Below, one piece after another: positions 13,794 to 24,419 of a stretch of DNA of 42,448 nt. A program made the position numbers and the translations under genes. The notes under the pieces were generated by a model. That model made no database searches. It was not told where the DNA came from and saw only the letters and a program-made list of their open reading frames with translations. The DNA is taken from contig JAUCBJ010005154.1 in NCBI GenBank assembly GCA_032718475.1, positions 1 to 42,448 on the forward strand, given 5' to 3'. Position 1 is the first letter of the stretch; every line of letters begins with the position of its first letter. The stretch comes from Nemertoderma westbladi. Taxonomy: Eukaryota > Xenacoelomorpha > Nemertodermatida > Nemertodermatidae.

Positions 13794-14124
13794 ATGGCTA
13801 CCATTTTTGCACCACATGATGGGTCGTTGTGTGGGGATAGCAATAGGGCTACGCCAGAGCCAGACATCCAGAATACAAAGATATGTGCTGAAAGTGAAAC
13901 AATCCCCTTAGACACAGCAGGGGGAGCAGCTGCAAGAAGGGCGCATTTACAATGGCCACCACCACAAGCCCCCTACCACGACCCCTACCGTAGGAGGTAC
14001 TGGGTGTTGGTTATTAATGTGATAGTCATCGTTATTCTCATAATCATAGGATTCTGGCACCTCAATGGTGGAAACAATGATGACCAGGGGGATTTATCTC
14101 AGACTCAGAATTATACAGGATCAG
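13794..14124 (+). CDS. Probable first exon of a single-pass membrane protein, unknown family
   Basis: An ATG in AAAAATGG context opens 110 codons up to a strong donor, CAG|GTAAGT, at 14124|14125. The encoded segment starts MATIFAPHDGS. It has a polar N-terminal region of about 65 residues, then a Pro-rich stretch and PYRRRYW, immediately followed by one strongly hydrophobic segment of about 20 residues (VLVINVIVIVILIIIGFW). After that comes a polar Asn/Gly/Asp-rich stretch with an N-Y-T glycosylation site. Basic residues before the hydrophobic segment predict a type II topology with the N-terminus in the cytosol. No family was recognised and no downstream exon could be identified before SASS6. 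Reading past the donor gives a low-complexity tail, which supports splicing at the donor. The product is unknown. Confidence 0.5.
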
Positions 14125-14530
14125 GTAAGTCTGGAGAGGGTACTAGCATTACTTTCTCATATGGACACCACTTTTTAAATTACTTACTTGTTACGGTCAC
14201 GTATGGGATGGGTTGGGATGGGTACTACTGTGTTTTGAGTAGGCCTCGGCCTACACCCATTCGGCATTACTATGGTATGTATAAGCGAATATTGAAAATT
14301 TTTTGAATTGATTTTAATAATTGTTTTCGTGCATGTAACTATAACATAAAAAGTCAAAATCAGAGACACAATGAGTGATTTCAACTGACAAGAAAAATTG
14401 TTGTGCTAAATTTTATGGTAGCTAGAGTTTTAGATAGGTTTAGCTAGTAATTTCGACACTGGTTCCGACATCCTACTTCCTTGTATAAATATATTGTAGT
14501 AGCTAGTTCTTATTACTATTTGTATAGAAA
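14125..14530. other. Putative intron downstream of the membrane-protein exon
   Basis: It begins with GTAAGTCTGG. There is no exon-like sequence before the foldback element at 14531. Confidence 0.35.
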
Positions 14531-14854
14531 ATGTTCCAGAACATGTGAGCTTAAAAAAAAATATGTTCTAGAACAAATATTTTTTGTTCTACAACACTTA
14601 GAAAAAATCTGGATTCTATTTAAAACGCATGGAATCGTTTTAAAACGTGTTTAAAAATTTAATTCAATAATAAAATGTTTTCAATTTTTTTTATTGATTT
14701 TAAACACGTTTAGAACGATTTTACAGGTTTTAGAACGATTCCATGTGTTTTAAATAGAATCCAGATTTCTTCTAAAAAATGTATAATTATGTAAAATTAT
14801 TTGTTCTAGAACATAATTATTTTAAAAAATGAATAGCTAACATGTTCTGGAACA
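14531..14854. mobile_element. Foldback (long inverted repeat) element, about 324 bp
   Basis: The two halves are reverse complements. ATGTTCCAGAACATGTGAGC at 14531 pairs with the end at 14835-14854, ATGTTCTAGAACAAAT near 14563 pairs with its mirror near 14799, and TCTGGATTCTATTTAAAACG near 14608 pairs with the stretch ending near 14768. The apex is near 14690. No coding sequence and no certain target duplication were seen. The shape fits a foldback or MITE-like element. The GTTCTRGAAC palindromes recall those in the 47-bp minisatellite. Confidence 0.8.
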
Positions 14855-16339
14855 ATAAATAAAACAAAAAACAAAAGATGAGTCCAGAAAATGTCATATT
14901 AAAATTTTCAATTTTTTCTTATAGGCCTACATACACAGTCATGCTCACCCATTCTACATTTTTTATTTTAGCTAGATTACACATTCATTTAGTTCAAGGC
15001 GTTCTAGAACTAGTTCTGGAACGCCTTGATTTAGTTTCTAGAACAAATAATTTTTTTATTGTTGTAGAATATTTGATTTCATAATTTTGAAAATTAAAAT
15101 AATTTTTTTACAATTTTTTTAGCAATTTTTAAACTGATTTTTGTGTTAAAAACTATTCACAACAAATTATATACAATTAATTTTAGCTTGTGTTTTTATG
15201 ATATCTAGTGTTTTATTTAAAAAATATTTTCAGTAAAATATTTAATAATCATAATTTATAAAATATATATTTGTTCCATCTTGAACATTTTCAAAATAAA
15301 TGTAACAAAAACTTCTAGTACAAAACATTTGAGAGGGGTGAGGGCATTTTTCTGCCTTGGGTACCCATTTTTTACCAATTATTTTAACCATGTTAATTCC
15401 TATTATACTTTCACATAGAATAATGTAACAACAACGAGGGGTTAAGAATGGCATAATAAAATAAATTATTATTAGTTGGAAAAACTTGAAGTCGGTAATT
15501 TCTTAACCAAAATTGGTTAGCTGTAAAGCCAAAATAATACACAAGCTAACGTTCTGGAACATTTAAACGGTAGTGATATTGTAGGGTTGGCGTGAAGAAG
15601 CAAAAATAAAAAATAAAAATGTATTATAATTTTCACGAAATAATTAATTTATTTAATTTAAGCCCCACAGATTGTGTTCACTAGGATACCACTGATACCA
15701 GGTAGCTAAATGGGCTCTTTTACTAAAACGTTTACTTTTTAATAAATACTGCAGACACTATAAATACAAACCCGAACCGCATTCTAAATAAACTTCTTAA
15801 CAAAATTCAACAATTAATTGAAAAAAATAAAAACAATAAAATCAAATCAATTTTTGTTCTGTAGATTCCAAACCAACACTCTCCCCCAACTCATCTGAAT
15901 CCATTCAGTGAATTTAATTGGAGTTAATATCAATTGAAAGATTTGGTGACGTCACTAGATATAATTACAGACTCGGTTTGGATGTCATTCATTTTATAAC
16001 AACAAGACAAGATGAAATGGGCATCAGTACAAAATGAAGTGTTTACTAATAATAATAAAATTGAGATGCAAACAATTGACGGTATATGTACAATGTGTAC
16101 CAACACCTACAAACTGTAAGGAATGACACGACCAAAGGGCATGATTACGAGGATGATGTTGGAATTAATTATGCTATAAGTAGCCTATAGGCCCATTCCT
16201 ACAGCCTCGTAATGGTAAAGAGTAACTCGTCAAACTGAAAGTCCGCGTAATAAAAGCAAACAAATCACTTTAATTATCATGGATAATAATTACTTGATAC
16301 GTCTTCTCAGATTTAACTATTACAGTACTAAACTGTATA
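14855..16339. other. AT-rich spacer without recognisable genes
   Basis: A further palindromic pair, GTTCTAGAACTAGTTCTGG, lies near 15001, with other TTCTAGAAC words near 15039 and a GTTCTGGAAC near 15551. Poly-A/T tracts are common. Short frames at 14878-15084 (+) and 15242-15454 (-) look random. No RNA gene was recognised. Confidence 0.5.
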
Positions 16340-16982
16340 CACCGTGTCCCAGAATATAGTGTCGTAAATCAGTGACACACCCCGACCCCTAGTTTTTCTA
16401 CAAATCGTAATGAGATTGCATGAAATTTGAAACAAAGATAGTATCACCTCCCGACCACTGACTGGGTGAACCAGAATTTTTATTTTTGTTTTCAATCTTT
16501 AGCTACAAGCGTTTAAAACAAGTGTCTCCAGCGATATTACACCAGTTACACCGCAGTTATTCTTCTACCTTATAGCTGTTTGTTGGTACCAATGAAAAGC
16601 TGGCCATGCAAGGATTCCAAATGTTGCATGGTTTCGCGCGAGGCTATTTTATTATATTTAATAAATAAACCATATTCTGGAATATTTTTTAAATGTATGA
16701 ATAGCTACGTAATAGTGTGATTAAAGATGTAATGCATTGTTGCCCAGCTACGTATTTGGATAAACAAAAATTTCCAGATTATGGTTTATTTATTAAATAG
16801 AATAAAATAGCCTCGCGCAGGTGCATAACCACGCAAAATTTGAACGCCCATATCTCAGCTATTTTTCAACGAAATTCAAATTGTGTTACATATTTGGAAT
16901 CCTTGCATGACCAGCTTTCCATTGGTACCAACAAACAGCTATAAGGTCACTGAATTACGACACTATATTCTGGGACACGGTG
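16340..16982. mobile_element. 643-bp non-autonomous foldback transposon with TA target duplication
   Basis: The terminal inverted repeats start CACCGTGTCCCAGAATATAG (left, 16340) and end with the reverse complement (right, to 16982). They are bordered by TA at 16338-16339 and 16983-16984. Pairing continues inward: CTTATAGCTGTTTGTTGGTA at 16569 mirrors 16924-16943, and GCGCGAGGCTATTTTATT near 16636 mirrors the stretch near 16808. There is no transposase frame. The TA duplication and terminal repeats fit a Tc1/mariner-type MITE, but the family name is inferred from shape alone. Confidence 0.85.
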
Positions 16983-17450
16983 TACAGCTGTACAGGTACA
17001 TGGTTCCCCCCTAAATATATCTACAAATATTAATGAGATTACATGAAATTTGAAACAGAGATAGTTTCACCTCCCTCCTCCTTAAGGCCATGATACACTA
17101 TAGGAGCCGCGAGCGGCAGCGGCCATTTGCGGTGTATCATCGCCCATAGAGAATAGCTGTGGTGTATCATCGCCCATAGAGAATACCTGTGGTGTATCAT
17201 CGCCCATAGAGAATACCTGTGGTGTATCATCGCCCATAGAGAATAGCTGTGGTGTATCATCGCCCATAGAGAATAGCTGTGGTGTATCATCGCCCATAGA
17301 GAATACCTGTGGTGTATCATCGCCCATAGAGAATACCTGTGGTGTATCATCGCCCATAGAGAATACCTGTGGTGTATCATCGCCCATAGAGAATACCTGT
17401 GGTGTATCATGGCCTTTAGTGGGTGAGTCAGAATTTTTATTTTTATAAGT
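16983..17450. mobile_element. Partial related copy interrupted by a hairpin-flanked minisatellite
   Basis: Starting near 17016, the sequence TCTACAAATATTAATGAGAT and the following GAAATTTGAAACAGAGATAG closely match 16398-16445 inside the preceding element. The match resumes after the minisatellite with GGGTGAGTCAGAATTTTTAT (17419), parallel to 16464-16485. The insertion between the matching halves is bounded by inverted copies of AAGGCCATGATACAC (17086) and GTGTATCATGGCCTT (17402) and contains the 30-bp array. Confidence 0.75.
17131..17410. repeat. 30-bp minisatellite, 9 perfect-length copies
   Basis: Nine 30-bp units start every 30 bases from 17131, followed by a 10-bp partial unit. Each has GGTGTATCATCGCCCATAGA and ends GAATACCTGT or GAATAGCTGT; the C/G at one position is almost the only variation. 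It is open in several frames because 30 is divisible by three; the frames at 17039-17410 and 17082-17459 (-) are artefacts. Confidence 0.97.
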
Positions 17451-17674
17451 TATATACAATTTCCTATTAAATATTTGATTTACGTTGGTTTAATAAAAAA
17501 TAGATAGTAAAAGTAAAAATCATTAGTTCAACAAAAATACCTGTATTTACATTGTCTTATACGAAATCAATAACAATGCTTTACACACGGGGAAGGTCTA
17601 AAATACAAGTCGGATAGTTATTGTTATAATTATTTCGTAAATAAATAAGTTTATTATTTATAAGTAATATATAT

Positions 17675-17695
17675 TTTATTAGACACCATTTTATT
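17675..17695 (-). terminator. SASS6: Two polyadenylation signals of SASS6
   Basis: On the minus strand AATAAA occurs at 17695-17690 and again at 17680-17675, about 43 and 58 bases after the SASS6 stop codon. This predicts a very short 3' UTR. The assignment is from motif and position. Confidence 0.7.
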
Positions 17696-17737
17696 AAAAT
17701 AAAACCTGAGCACAATATAAAACCCCTCAGCAACCCT

Positions 17738-18319
17738 TCAACTGGAGTTACCGAAATAGGCTGAGGATAACGGGGGTTGTTTATCATTGGTTGTAGCTAT
17801 GGTAACCCTAGGAGAATCTCTGGGAGAGCGGATACGTGTAGAACTAACGGGAATAGCGGTAATTCTAGCATCGCCCGTCCCATTGGTGGGTCTCAACCCG
17901 TCCGCAACCCCCGGGGAGCTCACCCTCAACCCATCCGCGATACCCCCTTGCAGACCCCGCCCTCCCTCGGCGCCGCCCACTGTCCCGGTACTGCGAGTTG
18001 TCTCGTTACTGCGGCCACCCAGCGGCGGCCCCTGGTACAACGCGTGATGCGGTTGTCTAGGTAACGCGACCCTAGATGACCTCTGACTCATCTGGACTTC
18101 GTTAACCTGTCGATTCAACCAGTTAATAACGTCCTCGTTCTTTTTGTTCGTCTCCTGCGATTCATCGAGTTTCCTTTTGTACTCCAGGAGTTCCTCCTGT
18201 ATTCGTCGATGTTGAATTTCCTCGTCTTCCACTCGGCGTTGCAAACGGATATTATCCTCGTTCAGTCTCGATATCTTATCGTCTCGATCAACTAAAACCT
18301 TCTCTTGTTGAGTTACAAC
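17738..18319 (-). CDS. SASS6: SAS-6 centriole assembly protein, exon 2 (C-terminal 193 residues)
   Basis: The minus-strand acceptor TACAG|GTTGTAACT sits at 18320|18319 and joins in phase 0 to exon 1. The exon first continues the coiled coil (VVTQQEKVLVDRDDKISRL) with human-like spacing after KLKN of exon 1, then carries the conserved NEDVINWLNRQVNEVQ block. About 120 Pro/Gly/Arg/Thr-rich, probably disordered residues follow, ending SSAYFGNSS; vertebrate SAS-6 ends with a similar SSAYF motif. The stop is TGA at 17740-17738. In SAS-6 the coiled coil forms the cartwheel spoke and the tail faces the centriole wall. The disordered tail is shorter than in human SASS6. Confidence 0.92.
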   Translation of the reverse strand, partial: VVTQQEKVLVDRDDKISRLNEDNIRLQRRVEDEEIQHRRIQEELLEYKRKLDESQETNKKNEDVINWLNRQVNEVQMSQRSSRVALPRQPHHALYQGPPLGGRSNETTRSTGTVGGAEGGRGLQGGIADGLRVSSPGVADGLRPTNGTGDARITAIPVSSTRIRSPRDSPRVTIATTNDKQPPLSSAYFGNSS

Positions 18320-19727
18320 CTGTATTGAGTTACATTACTAAAGTTAACATAAACATAAATATGGGGAAACTATAGGCCTCCCAGCGGCAAAAATGAACTC
18401 TGTTATTCCGGAAAAAAATTCCGGGGGGTAATTGATTGGAAGTCAACATTTTGAAATTCTGCTCTAAAGTAATATACAAAGTATATAAATATAAAGTAAT
18501 AAACTGTACATAAATAGAAAACAGTATTAAGATACATTTTGGGTGGACTATATATATTGAATTGTAATATATTAAAAAAAATCGTTTTTGACGCCCCCTA
18601 GCGGACACAGCCAAAATATATAATTTTGGATTTGTTGTAACCTGATTTTTTTGGAATCAGCATAGTCGATTACATGAAAAAAATAGAGCATAATTTTTTT
18701 TCAAAGAAAATACAGCTATTTTCAAAATCATTTTTAAAAAAGCACTGCCTTTTTCGTAAAAAGTGAACAATTGAACAATTATTGCAAAACTAAAAAAAAA
18801 TCTCGAATTTTATTATTGCGCTTTCATTTATTACTGCTTTATTACTTGCTATTATTACTGCTAGCTACTGCTAGCTTTCATTTGATACGAAAAACTTATA
18901 AATTGGTTGAAAAATGGCGGAGGAGTAGTAATTTAAAAATGATGAAATGCCATTCCGAGATAATTGCTATTAAAGTTTCGAGCCAAACTGTCTATTAATA
19001 TCTAAGAATGTCTGTCAATACATATCTATCTAGCAACAAGAAAGCACAACACCGTGCCAATATTTTTGCTACGGGGGTTTTCCTGGTCGCAGATTTCATT
19101 TCTGAGGTTAGTTTTTACTCTTATTAATGAAATATAGTTAGTCAGTATGAATGTCTGTATGTCTATCTGACTGACCAACAATCTGGCCGTCAAATATAAG
19201 TAAAGGGCACACAATCTGCCTATAGGGGTTTATCTGGTCGAGGAATTCATTTTGAGGACCAGTTTTAACATTTAATGACTTCAAAATTGGCTGTTTGGCT
19301 GTCTGTTATATTTGACGGACAGAATGACAGTCATACAGGCAGAAACAACGGGGTCAAATTTGAATACTAAAATGGGAAATTAACTCAACCAAGAAAACTC
19401 ATATAGGAAAGTTTTAGGCAAACAGTATGCTTTCTATTGCTTTGGAGACATATTGACGGACAGACTGACAGTCAAACGGAGAGACAGCCATATCTCGAGA
19501 AGTTATAGAGATATTGCTAAACGGTTTTGAAATTTGAATCTTTATAAAAATCTGGTCTAGATGAAATTAAAAAAATAAGTACAAAAAACAAAGTTACGGT
19601 ACCGTACCGGTAACTACTCCTGCTAGGAACTTTTATACAAAAGGTTTCAATTTCAATTATTAGGCCTAAATGTGCGGTAAAATGCATTTGAGTACTGGTA
19701 ATGTACTATATACCATCACTACACGAA

Positions 19728-20226
19728 GTGGGGACTTCGCGCAGCACGAAGTTGGCAGAGCCTTAGCGAATTGACACTGTTAGGGGGTAGGTCAATTTAT
19801 GCAAATAGTCACGTTGGCCCTCTAGCGGCAGACTGGAGAACTGCAGATGGATTCGCCTCCTTTGAAAGTCACAGCTAATGGTCTAATACATATCTGCCAA
19901 GTTTCAGCTTAAACGGATTAAAAGCAAAGAAATGGGAGGGCATTTAATGTTTAGACATGTGGCCCTCTAGCGGGAGACCATTGCACTGATGGTGTCTGAA
20001 AGTCTCTCAAAAATCTCAACTTTTGCTCATATTGATACCTACAAATTTTCAACTTGGCAGCTTTAAATCCGACAAAGTTATTAGCATGTCAAAATCGTAA
20101 CGACGACGACGACGACAACGACGACGACGACGACAACGACGACGACGACAACTATTTGCATAAATTGACCCACCCCCTAACAGTGTCAATTCGCTAAGGC
20201 TCCGCCAACTTCGTGGCTCGCCCCAC
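19728..20226. mobile_element. Non-autonomous TIR element with internal CGA triplet run
   Basis: The inverted termini begin GTGGGG and contain CACGAAGTTGGC, GAGCCTTAGCGAATTGACAC and GTCAATTTATGCAAATAGT, repeated in reverse complement at 20150-20226. The left terminus carries a few extra bases (ACTTCGCGCAG). The interior has CCCTCTAGCGG words and, at 20100-20151, a CGA/CAA trinucleotide run. There is no transposase. A target duplication could not be defined. A similar GTGGGGCGAG end occurs at 25310. Confidence 0.75.
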
Positions 20227-20554
20227 AACACTAAAGCATTGACCTGTTAAATTACATTCTGAAGTACTGCTGACTAAACCATTTAACAGTGTCATTAATT
20301 AATTAATTCATAATAATTAATAATTAAATGCTTGAGTTAAATGAATTAAAATAATTAATTCATAATAATGCTAGTGGTTGATTATGTTATACGCATGTCC
20401 TTAGACCATCATGATAAAAGATGGGGTGAGGGTAACACACCCTACAGGCTCAAGAAGTCGAGTAAATCCATCCAAGTATCCTATTAGGATACCTAAAGAC
20501 ATTGCTAATATTTAGGATTACTGACAGAATCACTCCTTAGAAGGAGCCCAGAGG

Positions 20555-21320
20555 TTGAACTCATTGGTGCAGGCGGCTGCTTCTAGTCTTGGTCTTTTTG
20601 TAAACACCAAGAAGACCAAAATGTTGACGGTTAACTTCGACAATCCGCAGAAATATCTGATCTTATGATGATCATAAACTCCAAGGATGGTGAATTGAGC
20701 ATGTGGATGACTTCTGCTATATACTAAGGATGAATTCCAGGTCCTTATCATGGATCCGGAAGTCAGGTGAAGACCTTTTGATACGCAAGGGGAAGCCATG
20801 ATCAGCATCAGCATTGAATGGGCTGACCAGGATTAGAAAGCTGGATTTGAATCAAATAAATAAAATAAAATGCTGTTCGGTCATTTAGAGCAGCATCAGA
20901 ACTAGTACTCCTTTGTATGTGGGTGCCCTCGCTGGGTCCTAACAACGGCTGATGAATGCTACGTCAGGTACATTGTGTCAAGTATAATGAACTCATCTCC
21001 AACCAAACACAGTATTATAACAACATTGGAGCTTGGAGGTGTCTCATTGGACCCCCCAAGCCTAAGGTTGACACTTGAACGGAGCCGCCTCCACTTCGCA
21101 GGACATTACCTTCGCCGTGAGGACCAGCCAGTGCGTAATCTTGTACTTAGGTAGCACCCATGGAGAAAATAAGCACTTTCTTAGACGCCTCTTAAAGGAC
21201 ACTGGCCTAAAAGATGCAGATAATCTCGAGAAAGTCATGGGGGATAGGGAACTGTTGCGGCGCAACTTTGTTGATATGATAAACCAAAATAACATTTTTA
21301 ATATATTTAAATGCTGCATC
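20555..21320 (+). pseudogene. LINE (non-LTR retrotransposon) reverse transcriptase 3' remnant
   Basis: On the plus strand, antisense to SASS6. At 20555-20668 one frame reads LNSLVQAAASSLGLFVNTKK and continues with TKM, matching the A..LGL.IN..KTK.M stretch at the end of many LINE RT domains. From about 21080, RSRLHFAGHYLRREDQPV, and after frame changes LLKDTGL and EKVMGDRELLRR, match the R.R..GH..R and DTGL..L...M.DR C-terminal region of LINE pol proteins. Stops and frameshifts separate the pieces, so it is dead. The clade (RTE/CR1-like or other) is not resolved. Confidence 0.75.
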
Positions 21321-21739
21321 CTTTAGTGGTCGATAAATGGGAACCAAGGCAAGTTGGGAAACAGAGTGGAGGGGTTCACTGTGGAAGATCACCCATGGTG
21401 GCTTAACGAGTCTAAAATATTCTCCCATTCATTCAATATATTTAAATGTATCTTTAAACTATGTATAATGCAGCATACCGATAGTAGTAGTACAGGGTTG
21501 ACTACCTTGTAGTAGTAGTAGCAGTAAAAGCATATTTAATAGTATAGTTGTAGTCCAGGCTAGCATATAAATAAAGGAAAATGATATATCCGAGAACAAA
21601 AAGGGATACAGGGGAAGAAGGAACCGCTGGGAGGCCAGAAAATAAGGACATTGTAAAAGGCCTTGTCACATGAATATTTATGTCAACATGACAGTGATAT
21701 AAACGTAAAAATGGGAAGGTAACGGTATTCATTTTGATA

Positions 21740-21960
21740 AATTTCGCCATCTACCGGCAGACCTGAGAACTGCTCCCACACAATGACACATCTATTGGCC
21801 TCGTACCGTACGTAACTACGTAAGTTTCAGATTGAAAGGATTAAAAGCAAACAAATAGAGGGACATTTAGCCCTCTAGCGGATCTAGAGGAATCTTGAAT
21901 TGGTGTCTGAAAGTGTGAAAAGAAATCTCAACTTTGCTCCTGTTGATGTCTACATCTCGT
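21740..21960. mobile_element. Diverged fragment related to the 19728-20226 element
   Basis: It shares, in the same order and orientation, a CTACCGGCAGACC/CTAGCGGCAGACT start, AGTTTCAG..TGAAAGGATTAA and AAAGCAAACAAAT (19907-19935 counterpart), CCCTCTAGCGG, TGGTGTCTGAAAGT and AAATCTCAACTTT. The inverted termini are not seen. This suggests two insertions of one family in the same intron. Confidence 0.6.
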
Positions 21961-21978
21961 CTCGACTACTAATCACTT

Positions 21979-22518
21979 AAACCTGGTTTAGTAGTTCCAT
22001 GTTCTAACGCGGTTCCGTTTAACTGGTTCTTTAGTTCTACGTTCCCCACGCCGTTCCCCCTACCTGGTTCTTTAGTTATAAGTTCCTCACGCCGTTCCAC
22101 CTAAATGTTTTTTTAGTTCTACGTTCCCCACGCCGTTCTCCCTACCTGGTTCTTTACTTCTACGTTCCTCACGACGTTCCACCTACCTGGTTCTTTAGGT
22201 TTACGTTCCTCACGCCGTTCTCCCTACCTGGTTCTTTAGTTCTACGTTCCGCACGCCGTCCCATCTACCTGGTTCTTTAGTCCTACGTTCCTCACGCCGT
22301 TCTCCCTACCTGGTTCTTTAGTCCTACGTTCCTCACGCCGTTCCCCCTACCTGGTTCTTTAGTTCTACGTTCCTCACGCCGTTCCACCTACCTGGTTCTT
22401 TAGTCCTACGTTCCTCACGCCGTTCCCCCTACCTGGTTCTTTAGTTATACGTTCCTCACACCGTTCCACCTACCTGGTTCTTTAGTTATACGTTCCTCAC
22501 GCCGTTCCCCCTACCTGG
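21979..22518 (-). repeat. 41-bp minisatellite that repeats the SASS6 5' splice site
   Basis: CTACCTGG (minus CCAGGTAG) occurs at 22511, 22470, 22429, 22388, 22347, 22306, 22265, 22224, 22183, 22142 and 22060, exactly in 41-bp steps; the 22101 unit is mutated, and two more decayed units lie near 22019 and 21979. The copy at 22511-22518 is the real exon 1/intron boundary. Each unit read on the minus strand carries GAACCAG|GTAGGKGGAACGG, so the array holds ten further intact copies of the donor. Confidence 0.95.
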
Positions 22519-23729
22519 TTTTTTAACTTCACCTTCTGCGCGGCGTTCCGCAGTTCGTTCTGCTGCCGCTTTATTATCTCGTTGGCCTTAATGAGGTCGT
22601 CCGCGGTTGATCGAACGCTTGACTCGAGTTTGTTTACCAACTCGAGTCGCTGTTCGCAGAGCCGTTCCGCCTGACGTTTCTGTTCAGCTGTCGACTCCAA
22701 CAGCAGCCCAGTGGATCTGAGAACCTCCGACTTGTCTTTAACCTCCTGTTCCAGAACGGCGACGCGCGTTCTGTACCCGTTGGCTTCCCGTTGGGATTCC
22801 GCTACACCGTTCCGCAACTCGACCAGCTGTTCCTTCGCGTCTGTGGCCTCGTTCCGCGTACGTTCCGCCTCGTTCCGCGCCGCGTCCAACCGACCCGAGA
22901 GGTCCCGCACCTCCGACTCGCTGGCGTACCGGGATTCCGTCAGCTGGTTGCCGGACTCCTCCAACTCGCGAATCCGTCGCTCTTGCTGCCCGATAACCAA
23001 CTCGAGTTTGGTGGAGACCTCCAGTCGCTCCCTATCGCCAACGGTCCGCAGGTCGCCTAGGGCCGCCACGTAGCGCTCTTTTTCCGCCGCTAATTCCGCC
23101 GCCGATTCAGACCGTAGTTTGGCGCCCTGGGTCGTCCAATCAGAACGGAGTTCCGCTAACTGCGAAGACTTCTCCGCTAACTCCGACTCCCGAAGTCGTA
23201 GTCGTTCCGATAACTCGCCTCTCGTCGAATCTAGAACACGCGACAACTCGCCGCACTCTAGCTTGAGACTCAGCAAACACCCCGCAAGGTATTTCTTTAA
23301 ATCCGAGTCGTTGGCCGCGCGGAGTCGCAGACTCAAATGGGTGAGGTGTTTAAAGGGGTTCGTCTCGACAACGTTAAGGAAACCGCCTCCTAAAGCGATA
23401 CTGAGGAACTTTAGGATGAACTTTGGGTTCTCGGTGCTGTGCTGATCGCGACAAATCTTTAAGAGTTCGATTAATTTAGTCGGAAAGGAAGGGAAGTCTA
23501 CAAGAAGTCCTTGTTCAGATTTCAGTATGTGGAAGTCGTCTTCGCCAAGGTTTATTATGTAGAGGTAGTATGGATCGTTCTCCGACGTTAGTCGGAGAAT
23601 CAACTCCTTTCGATGGGACGGTGTGTCGGTCGTCTGAACCTCCATGTTAACGTTAATTGTTTGTTGACGTTCGATTCCTTCTACTGTTACCAGAGTTATG
23701 TTTATTGCACTGCTATACAGATTCTCCAT
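22515..23729 (-). CDS. SASS6: SAS-6 centriole assembly protein, exon 1 (N-terminal 405 residues)
   Basis: SAS-6 builds the nine-fold cartwheel that templates centrioles. The ATG at 23729-23727 gives MENLYSSAINIT, matching the usual N-terminal length; the frame is open 24 bases further upstream but has no ATG there. Residues 1 to about 145 are the globular head, with RKELILRL, DPYYLYIINLGEDDFHILK, EQGLLVDFPSFPTKLIELL and FLNVVETNPFKHLTHLSL. Phe126 in NPFKHL corresponds to human Phe131, the residue that inserts into the neighbouring head during ring assembly. Residues of about 155-405 form a Glu/Arg-rich coiled coil with LIKANEIIKRQQ and KVKLKN near the end, as in vertebrates. Exon 1 ends in phase 0 at CCAG|GTAG. 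With exon 2 the protein is 598 aa against 657 in human. Plus-strand frames across this exon are shadows. Confidence 0.94.
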
Positions 23730-24419
23730 ATCAAAAATGACACCGAAGCTCAACGTTCAACTTTTTCAACGTTTATGTTCAATTTGCTATATAAATACTG
23801 AAATAAGGTACCGGTAACTGACGGGCTGACGGGTATTTACGATACGATGTTAAATTACGATGAAGTAATATTAAAAAATTATTTGTAATCTTTTGTAAAC
23901 GAATAATGTTAATTGTTTTTGTATTCCCATGGTTTTGAACCGACTGACAACTACATAACTACTGTACCGGTACTGTAAGAAATCGAGGTTGCTTAATGTT
24001 AGATATTTCACCTGCTAGCGGTGGTTAAATTCACATATTTTGATCGTATTTAATGTCCGGTCCTACGAATTACCCCGAAATACCCCAAAACACCAAAAAT
24101 CAAACTCAGGATTTATTAAGTTAAAGGCGACAAAAACTTATGACGAATTATTGTGAATTAATATATAATATAATTATATATGGCAGTAGTATTTGTTAAT
24201 TAACTAAACCCAATACAAATGGTGTCAAATGGTAACAAATAACACCAGACATTAGTGAATATGACAATATAATTGTGATTTACCTGTTTAATACGCAAGG
24301 AGTAGGCAGGCTGCAGGCCTAAGTAAAATTTCCAAGTAATAAAAGTGATTTCCCCCAAGCGACACCCTTCTGGCAATTGGGCTGAACCGACACACCTTTT
24401 GGCTATGGGAGAGTGTTAG
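23730..24419. other. Upstream region of SASS6
   Basis: AT-rich intergenic DNA that must hold the SASS6 promoter if exon 1 is the first exon. A TATATAAAT word lies at 23788-23796, about 60 bases before the start codon, but it reads as a TATA box on the plus strand, so its role is uncertain. No gene was seen. Confidence 0.4.

Larger units (their letters stand above)
18320..22514 (-). other. SASS6: Single SASS6 intron, 4195 bp
   Basis: The donor is CCAG|GTAGGG (minus, 22515|22514) and the acceptor is TACAG|GTT (18320|18319), both phase 0. The intron contains, from its 3' end, AT-rich DNA with repeated GACGGACAGACTGACAG-like words (19014-19500), a TIR element (19728-20226), a LINE remnant (20555-21320), a second related element (21740-21960) and the 41-bp donor-bearing minisatellite (21979-22514). 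No other host exon was recognised inside it. Confidence 0.88.

Noticed and set aside
20049-20231. Arg/Cys-rich minus-strand frame
   Set aside because: Generated by the CGA triplet run inside the TIR element.
22711-23445. Plus-strand frames opposite SASS6 exon 1
   Set aside because: Antisense shadows of a GC-rich coiled-coil exon; no recognisable domain and no start or promoter support.
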